The notes below the pieces were generated by a model. The model was not told the DNA's origin and ran no database searches. It worked only from the letters and a program-made list of their open reading frames with translations. Positions 1 to 8,649 of a stretch of 64,000 nucleotides of DNA are shown one piece after another; the stretch's first letter is position 1; each line of letters begins with the position of its first letter. Source of the stretch: Maribacter dokdonensis DSW-8 (lineage in GTDB: Bacteria > Bacteroidota > Bacteroidia > Flavobacteriales > Flavobacteriaceae); contig NZ_LDPE01000008.1 in the NCBI RefSeq assembly GCF_001447995.1, positions 1 through 64,000 on the forward strand, given 5' to 3'. Made by a program: the position numbers and the translations under genes.

Positions 1-1725
1 TTGAATAGCTCCAGCAGCAGTTGTTACTAAAACTTGGTCGTCAGTTAAAGGTAAAGCGGCCGGCGTTATTGTAAAAGGAGTAGCTATAGTTCCGTCGCCA
101 GAAATTGTAACGCCATCGGCAACTTCGGTAGTTCCGCCAGTTGCACCTGGAGGAGTTGCCCAAACAACATCTCCATCAACATTCGTGCTTAAAAATTCTC
201 CATTGGCACCTGGTGTTATTGTGAAAGGTGTAGCTGCAGTTCCATCACCAGAAATTGTTGTTCCATCAGCTACTTCGGTGGATCCACCTGTTCCACCTGG
301 TGCTGCTACCCAAGTTACAGCACCACCAACGGTACTTAAAAACTGACCATTTAGACCGGGTTCTATTTTTAAAGGAGTAACCGCTTCATTTTCTATGGTA
401 AGTAAACCTTGGTCATTCATGGTAGCATCACCAGAAATAAAACCTTGTTCCGCTACATTTGCGTTGGAGCCTATTAAAATATTTCCTTGGTTTAAAGGGA
501 TTTCTCCATTTTTTAAATATCCGAAAGCAGCAATCTCAGCATCTGTCAATTGGGTGTCTGTGTCAATAGATGTAAGTGGAACTGATAATGTACCTGCAAC
601 ATCTGTTATCCTTAACTCGCCTCCAACAACATCAAAAGCAGTGTTTTGTTCATTAACAGGGTCACTACCCCCAGAGGTTACAACATCTGCAATTTCTGTG
701 TCAACATAAGCTTTTGTAGCTGCGTCATTGATATCTACTGGTGCTCCAATGTTTTCAATTCGTATACCTCCAGCGTCATTTCCATCTAAAAGTACTTCTT
801 CGATATTCTGTAGTTCATTGCTTGCATTGGCATCCGCATCATCTACGTTTAAAGTAATTTCATTTCCATTTAAAATAGAAATATTACCAGCAGTTCCATT
901 TGTAGCGATTGTTTGCTCATCGGTGCCGGTATTGGTATAAGTGCTTAGGTCAATGGGTGTACCACCATCTTGTAAGGTTAAAATATTATTTTGCAAAGTT
1001 AACTGCTGATCATCTGATCCTACCAAAGCTTCTAAACTAATGGTAGAAACACCTGGTGTAGTTGATCTAGAAATAGTTAGAGTATTATCTAATTTATCAA
1101 AGGTCAGGTCAAAAAGATCGTTGGTGTCTTCCCATTGTACAATGCCATTTTCATCTGTAGTCAACACCTGATCGGCTATAGTGTTGGCCATATCTTCTGG
1201 GGCAATGCTGCCATCCCTAATTTCTACGGAACCTACCGCATTTTGTCTAAGCTCGCTGGATCCTACGGATTCTGCAGCCAGTTTGTCCTGTGTTATAGAA
1301 TTGTCCTGTATATCATCTGGACCAATGCCTCCATCAATAATATTATCGCCCAAAATGCTGTTTTTGGCAACTTCTAAGTTGTACCCAGCCGCAGATTCCG
1401 TAATCTCTATGGTACTTCTGCCATTAATAATAGGGTCGTTGGTTATGGTAAAGTTCACGGCATCACAAAGGTTTACCCACTGGGTGCCATCATAGTAATT
1501 AACACATTCCGTATCGGTATTGTAGACCAAACCACCACGCTGTGGGGTAATGGCTTCCATTTCTAATGTGTTAACGCGGGTAATGACCAATACCTTAGAA
1601 GAACTTTCTAGCTCTAGAACAGACGAAGCATCTATATTTTGGGGGTTGTCTCCTATTTTAATTTGTCCGAATACGGGGGGCACTGCCAAAAAAATAAAGA
1701 AAATAAATAAAATTATTGCTTTCAT
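1..1725 (-). CDS. Exported repeat-containing surface protein, partial (C-terminus beyond window)
   Basis: The reading frame is open from the ATG at 1725 to the window edge, giving 575 codons and no stop. The start is followed by a hydrophobic signal peptide of about 20 residues ending near VFGQ. The mature part is rich in Thr, Asn, Asp and Gly and begins with a segment found in Bacteroidota tail-fibre-like or adhesin-like exported proteins (a YYDGTQWVNLC stretch near residue 80). It then runs through short beta-prone repeats. Near the edge two 50-residue units are tandemly repeated (GDGTAATPFTIT and GDGTIATPFTIT types). No enzyme motif is visible. A surface or adhesive role is inferred. The missing C-terminus would decide whether it carries a T9SS sorting domain or a peptidase S74-like chaperone domain. 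Confidence 0.75.
   Translation of the reverse strand, partial: MKAIILFIFFIFLAVPPVFGQIKIGDNPQNIDASSVLELESSSKVLVITRVNTLEMEAITPQRGGLVYNTDTECVNYYDGTQWVNLCDAVNFTITNDPIINGRSTIEITESAAGYNLEVAKNSILGDNIIDGGIGPDDIQDNSITQDKLAAESVGSSELRQNAVGSVEIRDGSIAPEDMANTIADQVLTTDENGIVQWEDTNDLFDLTFDKLDNTLTISRSTTPGVSTISLEALVGSDDQQLTLQNNILTLQDGGTPIDLSTYTNTGTDEQTIATNGTAGNISILNGNEITLNVDDADANASNELQNIEEVLLDGNDAGGIRIENIGAPVDINDAATKAYVDTEIADVVTSGGSDPVNEQNTAFDVVGGELRITDVAGTLSVPLTSIDTDTQLTDAEIAAFGYLKNGEIPLNQGNILIGSNANVAEQGFISGDATMNDQGLLTIENEAVTPLKIEPGLNGQFLSTVGGAVTWVAAPGGTGGSTEVADGTTISGDGTAATPFTITPGANGEFLSTNVDGDVVWATPPGATGGTTEVADGVTISGDGTIATPFTITPAALPLTDDQVLVTTAAGAIQ
62..355 (-). repeat. Tandem 150-bp intragenic repeats in the edge adhesin
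   Basis: Two imperfect copies lie 150 bp apart: the segment from about 62 and the one from about 212. Each encodes a 50-residue unit with the pattern ISGDGT-ATPFTIT. The array may continue past the window edge. Confidence 0.7.
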
Positions 1726-1963
1726 ACTTAGTGTCTTATGACGAGAAAATAACGATAAACAAAAATAGAATTATCTTGGTAATACCATTTATTTATAAGT
1801 TGAAATAATGTGCTATTGGGTTAAAGTACATGTATGGTCGTTGTACGGTATGGTTTTACATGAAGATAAGGACCTATTGCTTTCTTGGAAGATAAGAAAT
1901 TAACAAAAGTTTATTGACAGGATTTTTTTTATAATAGTTACAAATCTTTTCTTTATCTTTTGA

Positions 1964-1983
1964 ATACCCTATGGGTAGGGTAT
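1964..1983. promoter_or_regulatory. Perfect inverted repeat upstream of the envelope gene block
   Basis: ATACCCTA, a 4-nt TGGG spacer, then TAGGGTAT form perfect 8-bp arms ending 22 nt before the ATG at 2006. There is no T-tract, so it is not a terminator. It could be an operator or a 5' leader hairpin of the downstream gene. Confidence 0.45.
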
Positions 1984-2005
1984 CATCCCTTTTAAGACAC
2001 ACTAA

Positions 2006-2749
2006 ATGACCAGAAAATTACTTTTTTTATTTGTATTGTTTATCACAGTATCGGGCTTTGCACAAGATGATGCTAGAGTACCTTTAAGAGGTTCGGTAAT
2101 CTACATGAGCATTGGAGTTCCCAATGAAAATGTGATTAACTCAACTTCTGAGCATGCAACCATTACCAATGACCAAGGGCAGTTTAAGATTAATGTAAAA
2201 GTGGGTGATCAATTAGTTTTTACGGCAGTAAACTACAATATAAAAGTAGTGACCATAACCGAGGAAATTTTGGCGAACAACCGTTTGGTGGTAGAGGTGA
2301 ACGAAAAAGTGACGGAGTTAGACGAAGTGGTCATTACCCCAGAGCAGCAAGAACGTTTCTTGAAAATGAGAAACGAAGAATTTAAACAGCACGAGTACGA
2401 AATAGATCGAGGCACAGAGGTGGAGAATATTGCCATGTCCGATGTGGATAGAGGTATGCAAGACGGTCTTAATTTCGTAAACATCTTCAGGGCCATTTTT
2501 AAATCACAGGACCAAGCTGAAGAAGAGAAACCTAGGTTAAAGGTGAGTGAGGTGCTAAGACAGGTATATGACGATTCTTTCTTTGTTGTAGACCTGCAGA
2601 TACCGCAAGATAAGATCAATGAGTTTTTGTATTACTGTGATGCTAGAATGCCTGCGCAGTCCTTACTTAAAAAGGAAAATGAATTTCAATTGATCGATGC
2701 ATTGGTGAATCATAGTAAATCGTTTCTTAAAGATTTAAATGAGGAGTAG
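2006..2749 (+). CDS. CarboxypepD_reg-like domain protein, exported
   Basis: A 247-residue protein with a clear signal peptide (MTRKLLFLFVLF to GFAQ). Residues about 25-105 form a CarboxypepD_reg-like beta-sandwich: a new surface form is named, then an ITNDQGQFKINVKVGD turn, and the domain ends in a TELDEVVITP segment, the usual ending of this domain in Bacteroidota envelope proteins. The rest is charged and helical, with a conserved FFVVDLQIPQDKINEFLYYC stretch that is also seen, diverged, in the next gene. No catalytic motif is visible. The two genes overlap by 11 bp and are probably cotranscribed paralogues. The function is unknown, with a periplasmic or outer-membrane location inferred. 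Confidence 0.8.
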   Translation: MTRKLLFLFVLFITVSGFAQDDARVPLRGSVIYMSIGVPNENVINSTSEHATITNDQGQFKINVKVGDQLVFTAVNYNIKVVTITEEILANNRLVVEVNEKVTELDEVVITPEQQERFLKMRNEEFKQHEYEIDRGTEVENIAMSDVDRGMQDGLNFVNIFRAIFKSQDQAEEEKPRLKVSEVLRQVYDDSFFVVDLQIPQDKINEFLYYCDARMPAQSLLKKENEFQLIDALVNHSKSFLKDLNEE

Positions 2750-3512
2750 ACTCCTATTCTTTTTTTTGCTTGCTAGCATTTCGGTTTTCTCCCAATTGGG
2801 CGAGACAAATAAATTAGAGGGCAGGGTATATAGTGATGACGGTGACGTTGCCGCCACTCATGTACTTAACTTAACATCTCAACGGGCCACCATAACCGAT
2901 GAAAACGGATTTTTTACGGTTGCCGTGCAATTGTTGGATACCTTAGAATTTTCGGCCATACAATACAAAAAGAAAATTGTGGTAGTAAATACCGCAATTT
3001 TGGAAAGCAAGTTTATCTCTGTAGGTTTAGAAGAGGCACTTACTGAATTAGATGAGGTTACCGTAACGCCCTATAATCTTAGTGGTAACCTTTTAAAGGA
3101 TCTGCCTACTTTAGAATTGGATCCCATAGTTACCGCATCTACTTTAGCTTTACCAAATGCTTATGTAAAAATACCTACCAAGGCCGAAAGGGAACTTTCT
3201 GCGGCTACAGCAAACCCCATAATGAGTTTTGACCCATTGATCAATGCCATTACCGGGCGTACTAAAATGTTGAAGAAGCGTGTAGAGCGCAATAAACTGT
3301 ATGATAGAACGGAACGGGTACGTAAGTTTTACGCAGATAGTATTTACCAAAAACAGTTATTGATCCCTATTGATAAAATAGATGATTTTCTATATTATTG
3401 CGAGGTTGATCCCCGTTTTCAGCAAATTGTGGATACCCATAATGAAATGGAAATTTGGGAATACCTACGACAAAAGAGTATAGTGTACAGAAAGAATAAT
3501 GCTTTGGATTAG
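2739..3512 (+). CDS. CarboxypepD_reg-like domain protein, paralogue of the preceding gene
   Basis: 257 residues with signal peptide MRSRLLFFFLLASISVFSQ, a CarboxypepD_reg-like domain (ITDENGFFTVAVQLLDTLEFSA, then TELDEVTVTPYNL), and a C-terminal helical part carrying LLIPIDKIDDFLYYCEVDP, which parallels QIPQDKINEFLYYCDA in the upstream protein. The ATG at 2739 lies inside the end of the upstream gene (11-bp overlap), which suggests translational coupling. The shared architecture points to an old tandem duplication. The C-terminal halves have diverged much more than the FLYYC segment. Function unknown. Confidence 0.8.
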   Translation: MRSRLLFFFLLASISVFSQLGETNKLEGRVYSDDGDVAATHVLNLTSQRATITDENGFFTVAVQLLDTLEFSAIQYKKKIVVVNTAILESKFISVGLEEALTELDEVTVTPYNLSGNLLKDLPTLELDPIVTASTLALPNAYVKIPTKAERELSAATANPIMSFDPLINAITGRTKMLKKRVERNKLYDRTERVRKFYADSIYQKQLLIPIDKIDDFLYYCEVDPRFQQIVDTHNEMEIWEYLRQKSIVYRKNNALD

Positions 3513-3564
3513 GGGTGTTATATTTGGCATGTACTTTGCTCCATAGCATATGAAACCATACATT

Positions 3565-4071
3565 ATGAAAATTTTTAAACCGGTATTGGTATTATTGATA
3601 CTCCCCCTTTTTGCATTCGTAGGGGCGCACAAATTTTACATTAGTGTTACCAATGTAGACTATTCTGAAAAAGATGAGGCCATACAAATCATTACCCGTG
3701 TTTTTATAGATGATATGAATACGGTACTTAAAGAAAGATATGGTTATACTGCAAACCTGGGTACTGCTAAGGAAACGAAAATGGACAAGGATTTTCTTGA
3801 AAAATACTTACGTACAAAATTCTTGGTAGAAGTAAACCAAGAAAAGGCAACCTATGATTTTATAGGTCATAAGTATGATTCTGATATGGTCATTTGTTAT
3901 TTAGAAGTACCTAATATTCCGTTATCCAACTTAAAACAAATTGGTATTACAGATGAAGTCCTTACGGATATTTATGATGATCAGCAAAACGTGGTGCACA
4001 TGAAAGTAAAAGGCACAAAAAAAAGCCATGTTTTGGTGAAATCTCGTCCTAAAGGAATGTTAAATTTGTAA
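3565..4071 (+). CDS. DUF6702 family exported protein
   Basis: A small exported protein of 168 residues from the ATG at 3565; an upstream in-frame ATG at 3550 would add five residues before the signal peptide. I prefer 3565 because MKIFKPVLVLLILPLFAFVGA is then a normal signal peptide. The mature start HKFYISVTNVDYSEKDEAIQ is typical of the Bacteroidota DUF6702 family, sometimes mislabelled peptidase E. No catalytic residues are apparent. A promoter -7 match (TATATTTG, 3519-3526) precedes it, but no TTG box lies at normal spacing. It sits directly before an M1 peptidase gene, a common order in Flavobacteriaceae. Role unknown. Confidence 0.75.
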   Translation: MKIFKPVLVLLILPLFAFVGAHKFYISVTNVDYSEKDEAIQIITRVFIDDMNTVLKERYGYTANLGTAKETKMDKDFLEKYLRTKFLVEVNQEKATYDFIGHKYDSDMVICYLEVPNIPLSNLKQIGITDEVLTDIYDDQQNVVHMKVKGTKKSHVLVKSRPKGMLNL

Positions 4072-4129
4072 CATATATTAAGATATCCCTATAAAAACTT
4101 TAATTTTCGGACACTAAAAAAACCAAGTA

Positions 4130-6442
4130 ATGAAAAGAGTAAAGTACGCATTTGCGTCTATTTTATTCCTTTTTACGGCCGTAACGTTTGCTCAAGAAAC
4201 GATGACCAAAGAAAAGGAACCTGGGCACTACAACCAGAGTAAGTTCAAACAATTGTATGAAGAGTTTTCTACGCCTAACACCTACAGATCTGCATCTGGC
4301 GCACCTGGTCCTGATTACTATCAGCAGCAGGCAGACTATGTAATGGACATTCGTTTAGATGATAAGAATGCTAAACTATTTGGTGAAGAGACCATTACAT
4401 ATACCAATAATTCCCCGGATGATTTGGAGTATTTATGGGTGCAGTTAGACCAAAATGTACGAGCTAAAGATTCTAAGGCGGCTTTAAAAAATGGTAGCGG
4501 TATTTCTTTGGGAGATTCTCCAGAGAAATTTGTAGGTAACTTTATGACCGAACCTTTTGATGGCGGTTTCAATATAGATTACGTTAAGGATGATTCTGGA
4601 AAAGCATTGCCTTACACCATTAACTTTACTATGATGCGTGTAGATTTACCTACGCCGTTAAAGAGTGGGGATAAGTATGCTTTTAAGATCAAGTGGAACT
4701 ATAATATACCGGATCATACGATTAATAGGGCAAGATCAGGTTATGAGTATTTTGCTGAAGACGGTAACAGAGCATATGTAATTGCACAGTTCTTCCCAAG
4801 AATGGCCGTTTACAATGATGTTGAAGGATGGCAGAACCACCAGTTTTGGGGTAATGGCGAATTTGCTCTTCCTTTTGGGGATTATGAGGTGAACATTACC
4901 GTACCTGCAGATCATATTTTAGATGGTACAGGTGTACTTCAAAATAGAAAAGAAGTATATAGCAAAGAGATGATGGCGCGTTATGAAAAAGCGAAAAAAT
5001 CATATGACAAACCTGTAATCATTGTAAGTCAAGAAGAAGCAGAAGCTGCAGAAAAAGGTTTTTCAGATAAAACAAAGACATGGAAGCTAAAAGCGGAGAA
5101 TGTTCGTGATTTTGGTTTTGCAACCTCAAGAAAGTTCATTTGGGACATGCAAGCGGTAAAATTGGGTAACAGAGACGTAATGGCGGTATCTATGTACCCT
5201 AAAGAAGGTAACCCGTTATGGGAAGAGTATTCTACAAAAGCTGTAGCGCATACTTTGAAATCTTACTCTTCGCATACATTTGACTACCCTTACCCTAAAG
5301 CAATTTCTGTACATGCCAAAAGACAAGGTATGGAGTACCCAATGATCTGTTGGAACTACGGTAGACCAAATAAGGATGGTAGCTATTCTGACAGAACTAA
5401 ATATGGAATGATCAGTGTAATCATTCATGAGGTAGGACATAACTTTTTCCCAATGATAGTAAATTCGGATGAGCGTCAATGGGGATGGATGGATGAAGGT
5501 TTAGATACTTTTATGCAGTACATGGCAGAGCAAGAGTTTGGGGAAGCATATCCAGAAGCTATTGCGCCTAACGCAAAATACCCATCAAGAAGAGGGGATC
5601 CAGCTAAGATCGTACCTTACATGAGCGGTGATCAAAGTACTATTGCACCAATTATGTCTAACCCTGAAAACGTTTTTCAATTAGGACCAAACGCCTATGG
5701 AAAACCTGCAACAGCGTTGAATATTTTGAGAGAGACCGTAATGGGTCGCGAGTTGTTCGATCATGCGTTTAAAACATATTCTCACCGTTGGAAATTTAAG
5801 CACCCAACCCCAGAAGATTTCTTTAGAACAATGGAAGATGCATCTGCCGTTGATCTAGATTGGTACTGGAGAGGATGGTTCTATACTACCGACTATGTGG
5901 ATATGGCCGTAAAGGATATTAAGAAATACTACGTAAGCGATCAGCCAAATAAGAAGATGAAAGCATATTTGGCAGAGCGCGGTATACCAGAGTCCAATTT
6001 ACCACCAATGGTATATTTAGAGGAGTATGATGATGCCGGTATGGTATCACCGGAACTAAAGAATAATTTGCCTTCTGAAACTTCTAAAACGTTGAAGGAA
6101 TTTATGATGGATAATATGACGGCCGCTGAAAGAGCAGCTATAAAAGAGCCTAAGTATTTTTACGAAGTAACGTACAACAGTCCGGGTGGTTTACCAATGC
6201 CTTTAATTGTTGAGTATACATATGAGGACGGATCGGTTAAGAATGTAACCTATCCGCCAGAAATCTGGAGAAAGAACAGCAAAGAGGTAAGTATGGTGAT
6301 TTCATCTACATCTGAGCTAAAAGGAATTCAGATAGACCCCAAAATGGAAACTGCTGATATTGATACAACTAACAATAGTTGGCCAAAGAAAGAGCAGGAA
6401 AGTGATTTCGATAAAATGAAAGAAGGAATCAAAGGAGAATAA
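4130..6442 (+). CDS. M1 family zinc metallopeptidase (exported aminopeptidase)
   Basis: 770 residues with a signal peptide ending near VTFAQ. The M1 zinc site is complete: HEVGH at residues 433-437 and the third ligand E456 in WGWMDEG, 18 residues later. A QGMEYP sequence lies upstream where M1 enzymes carry the GxMEN substrate-anchoring motif; this variant form is a notable deviation. An N-terminal saddle-like beta domain precedes the catalytic domain, and a charged C-terminal tail follows. It probably trims peptides in the periplasm or at the cell surface. A strong hairpin terminator follows at 6461-6492, so it closes the transcription unit that begins at 2006 or 3565. Confidence 0.88.
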   Translation: MKRVKYAFASILFLFTAVTFAQETMTKEKEPGHYNQSKFKQLYEEFSTPNTYRSASGAPGPDYYQQQADYVMDIRLDDKNAKLFGEETITYTNNSPDDLEYLWVQLDQNVRAKDSKAALKNGSGISLGDSPEKFVGNFMTEPFDGGFNIDYVKDDSGKALPYTINFTMMRVDLPTPLKSGDKYAFKIKWNYNIPDHTINRARSGYEYFAEDGNRAYVIAQFFPRMAVYNDVEGWQNHQFWGNGEFALPFGDYEVNITVPADHILDGTGVLQNRKEVYSKEMMARYEKAKKSYDKPVIIVSQEEAEAAEKGFSDKTKTWKLKAENVRDFGFATSRKFIWDMQAVKLGNRDVMAVSMYPKEGNPLWEEYSTKAVAHTLKSYSSHTFDYPYPKAISVHAKRQGMEYPMICWNYGRPNKDGSYSDRTKYGMISVIIHEVGHNFFPMIVNSDERQWGWMDEGLDTFMQYMAEQEFGEAYPEAIAPNAKYPSRRGDPAKIVPYMSGDQSTIAPIMSNPENVFQLGPNAYGKPATALNILRETVMGRELFDHAFKTYSHRWKFKHPTPEDFFRTMEDASAVDLDWYWRGWFYTTDYVDMAVKDIKKYYVSDQPNKKMKAYLAERGIPESNLPPMVYLEEYDDAGMVSPELKNNLPSETSKTLKEFMMDNMTAAERAAIKEPKYFYEVTYNSPGGLPMPLIVEYTYEDGSVKNVTYPPEIWRKNSKEVSMVISSTSELKGIQIDPKMETADIDTTNNSWPKKEQESDFDKMKEGIKGE

Positions 6443-6460
6443 TTAACAAAACATTTATTG

Positions 6461-6494
6461 AAAAAAGCCTCGTATAACTACGGGGCTTTTTTAA
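6461..6494 (+). terminator. Rho-independent terminator after the M1 peptidase
   Basis: AAAAAAGCCTCGTA, a short loop, then TACGGGGCTTTTTT: a 14-bp stem with one mismatch, ending in a T-run, 19 nt past the stop codon at 6442. Confidence 0.85.
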
Positions 6495-6525
6495 TTTCGA
6501 TACTAAACTTGTTTATATTTGTAGT

Positions 6526-6864
6526 ATGATTGCTATGTATTCATTATTTATTAGTGGCGCGGAAATTTTCTTCATTATGTTTATCGTAGTGATGGTTTTT
6601 GGTGCCGACAAAATTCCTGGTATTGCCAAGGGCTTGGGCAAAGGTATGCGCCAGCTAAAAGATGCTACTGAAGATATTAAACAAGAAATTCAAAAAAGTG
6701 CCGACAAACAAGGTATAGATACAAGTTTTGTGACCGATATTAAAAAGGATATTGATGACATGAAACAAGATATTAGTTCCGGTTTAGGTACTGACGTTAA
6801 AAAGCAAATAAATGACGTCACTAAAAATATCAATGAAGTAACCGGTACGATCAAGAGAAAATAA
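6526..6864 (+). CDS. tatA: Sec-independent translocase subunit TatA/TatB-like
   Basis: 112 residues: a short N-terminus, one membrane helix (about residues 8-26, EIFFIMFIVVMVFGADKIP), a hinge at Gly/Pro and an amphipathic helix (AKGLGKGMRQLKDATEDIKQEI), then a charged polar tail. This is the MttA/Hcf106 fold. FGADKIP is the usual Bacteroidota form of the FGxxKLP motif. The tail beyond residue 55 is longer than in minimal TatA proteins. An alternative ATG at 6535 gives a more typical N-terminus (MYSLFISG); a TATATTTG -7 match at 6514-6521 would fit that start. TatC is not in the window. The next gene follows after 6 bp. Confidence 0.85.
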   Translation: MIAMYSLFISGAEIFFIMFIVVMVFGADKIPGIAKGLGKGMRQLKDATEDIKQEIQKSADKQGIDTSFVTDIKKDIDDMKQDISSGLGTDVKKQINDVTKNINEVTGTIKRK

Positions 6865-6870
6865 GCGCTT

Positions 6871-7446
6871 ATGCTAGATAAGATCTTACAATGGGATCGA
6901 GATGCCTTTGTCTATCTTAACAGTCTAGGTATAGAACAGTACGATGCTTTTTGGTCTACCGTTACCAAATTTCCACCTTGGATTCCACTCTTTGCATTGA
7001 TCATTACACTTTTCTTTATAAAATTCCCAAAGAAAGAAGCTATAACAATGATTTTGACCATATTGATTATGGCAGCTTTTGTGGCTACGGTCACTGACCT
7101 GACAAAGCATGTGGTAGCCCGCTTAAGACCTAATAATGACGAAGAGCTAAATACGTTGATCCGTATTTTACGGAGTCCGTCCGGGTTCAGCTTTTTTTCG
7201 GGCCATGCCTCATCTTCCTTTTCTATAATCACGTTGACCGTTCTTTTTTTAAGGCGAGAATTTAAATGGGTGTATTTATTTTATATCTGGCCTATACTAT
7301 TTGCTATGAGTAGGGTGTATGTTGGGGTGCACTTTCCTATAGATTTAATGGTAGGTGCTTTGGTAGGTATATGCTCTGCTTGGTTGTTCTACAAGTTATA
7401 CGGTTTACTTATTTTACCCTACTTAGGGTCAGTCCGTCACGAATAG
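6871..7446 (+). CDS. PAP2 family membrane phosphatase
   Basis: 191 residues with about five membrane helices. All three phosphatase motifs of the PAP2 superfamily are visible: KHVVARLRP, PSGFSFFSGHASS (SGH) and SRVYVGVHFPIDLMVG (SR, H, D). The substrate is likely a lipid phosphate such as undecaprenyl pyrophosphate or phosphatidate, but sequence alone does not choose between them. It is 6 bp downstream of tatA and probably cotranscribed. Its 3' end overlaps the convergent O-methyltransferase gene by 38 bp. Confidence 0.88.
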   Translation: MLDKILQWDRDAFVYLNSLGIEQYDAFWSTVTKFPPWIPLFALIITLFFIKFPKKEAITMILTILIMAAFVATVTDLTKHVVARLRPNNDEELNTLIRILRSPSGFSFFSGHASSSFSIITLTVLFLRREFKWVYLFYIWPILFAMSRVYVGVHFPIDLMVGALVGICSAWLFYKLYGLLILPYLGSVRHE

Positions 7447-8050
7447 GCAGCAATACCGTCTCTAATTGTGGATGATCACTTAGTTTTTTATTATAGTCCA
7501 ACAATACTTTTGTGGTCACATCTTTTGGGTTCAAAGGCTCAACCACTTTACCTGACCACAATACATTATCTGAAAGTATCACAGAGCCAGATTTGGTTTT
7601 GGGTAGTACAACATCTAAATACTTATCGTATTGCTTTTTCTCCGCATCAATAAAAATAAGGTCAAAGGTGATATCCATTTTAGGGATAATGTCCAAAGCA
7701 TTACCTACATGTTGTATGATCTGATTACCATAATCACTTCGATCAAAAAAAGTACGCTGAATTTGTTCTAGTTCTGCATTGACATCAATAGTATGTAATT
7801 GTCCGTTTTTTTGTAATCCTTCCGCAAGACATAAAGCGGAATAACCGGTATACGTGCCAATTTCTAGAATGTTGGCAGGATGTATCAATTTAGAAAGTAA
7901 ACTTAAAACACGACCTTGAAAATGCCCCGTTAGCATACGGGGCTGTATAACCTTTAAATGCGTTTCTCGGGTAAGTTCTTGTAACAACTTAGGTTCTGGC
8001 TGTGAATGGTCCGCTAAGTAATTTTCTAAAAGTGGCGATAAAAAATGCAT
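7409..8050 (-). CDS. Class I SAM-dependent O-methyltransferase (COMT-like)
   Basis: 213 residues. The SAM-binding Rossmann core is clear: ILEIGTYTGYSALCLAEGL (motif I), then LHTIDVNAELE and DLIFIDAEKKQYDKYLD, followed by a GSVILSDNVLWSGKV segment. This is the pattern of the catechol/caffeoyl-CoA-type methyltransferase_3 family, where the Asp in IDAEK and the D-N pair later bind the metal. The substrate is unknown. The gene is convergent with the PAP2 gene and overlaps its last 38 bp. Confidence 0.88.
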   Translation of the reverse strand: MHFLSPLLENYLADHSQPEPKLLQELTRETHLKVIQPRMLTGHFQGRVLSLLSKLIHPANILEIGTYTGYSALCLAEGLQKNGQLHTIDVNAELEQIQRTFFDRSDYGNQIIQHVGNALDIIPKMDITFDLIFIDAEKKQYDKYLDVVLPKTKSGSVILSDNVLWSGKVVEPLNPKDVTTKVLLDYNKKLSDHPQLETVLLPIRDGLTLSRVK

Positions 8051-8113
8051 GCGTTTCTTTTTGCAAAAATAGGGTTTTAAGCCTTATTTTAATGGACTCA
8101 AATTAGCATAACC

Positions 8114-8584
8114 ATGAACAATGAAATTACCCTTAGGGAAGCCCTAAAAAATGATGTGCCTGTACTATTGCAATATGAGCAAGAAGTGGTCAAGGCAGAA
8201 CGCCCAATGGATCCAACTATTAGAAATAATGATGTGCAATACTATGATTTAGATGCATTGATAGAAAACCCAAGAGCTACCCTTATGGTTGCTTGTGACG
8301 GAGATAAAATTGTGGCAACGGGTTATGCATTGGAAAAACAGGCAAGACCTTACTTGGATCATGAGACCTATGCTTATTTGGGTTTTATGTATACCGATCC
8401 GGAATATAGGGGCAGGGGAATTAACGGTAAAATTGTGGAAGCCTTACAGCATTGGGCCATGAATATTGGGCTTACGGAAATAAGGTTGCATGTATATGAG
8501 GAAAATGAACCTGCTATTAAAGCCTATGAAAAAAAAGGGTTTAAAAGACACATGATCGAAATGCGATTAAGAACAGAATCTTAA
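8114..8584 (+). CDS. GNAT family N-acetyltransferase
   Basis: 156 residues. The acetyl-CoA-binding motif A is seen in GFMYTDPEYRGRGINGKIVEAL (RGRGIN forms the pyrophosphate loop), and motif B near ENEPAIKAYEKKGFKRH. The length and order are those of single-domain GNAT enzymes. It could acetylate a small molecule or a protein N-terminus. The gene is divergent from the O-methyltransferase, with 63 bp between them. Confidence 0.85.
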   Translation: MNNEITLREALKNDVPVLLQYEQEVVKAERPMDPTIRNNDVQYYDLDALIENPRATLMVACDGDKIVATGYALEKQARPYLDHETYAYLGFMYTDPEYRGRGINGKIVEALQHWAMNIGLTEIRLHVYEENEPAIKAYEKKGFKRHMIEMRLRTES

Positions 8585-8649
8585 AATGCTATTATTGCAT
8601 GGAGCTTATAATATTATAGGCTTATGTTTACCTTTATACAAAATTAGCT

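Noticed and set aside
395..1495. Plus-strand ORFs of 70-104 codons opposite the edge adhesin
   Set aside because: They are antisense to a well-supported frame with a signal peptide and repeats, and have no family features.
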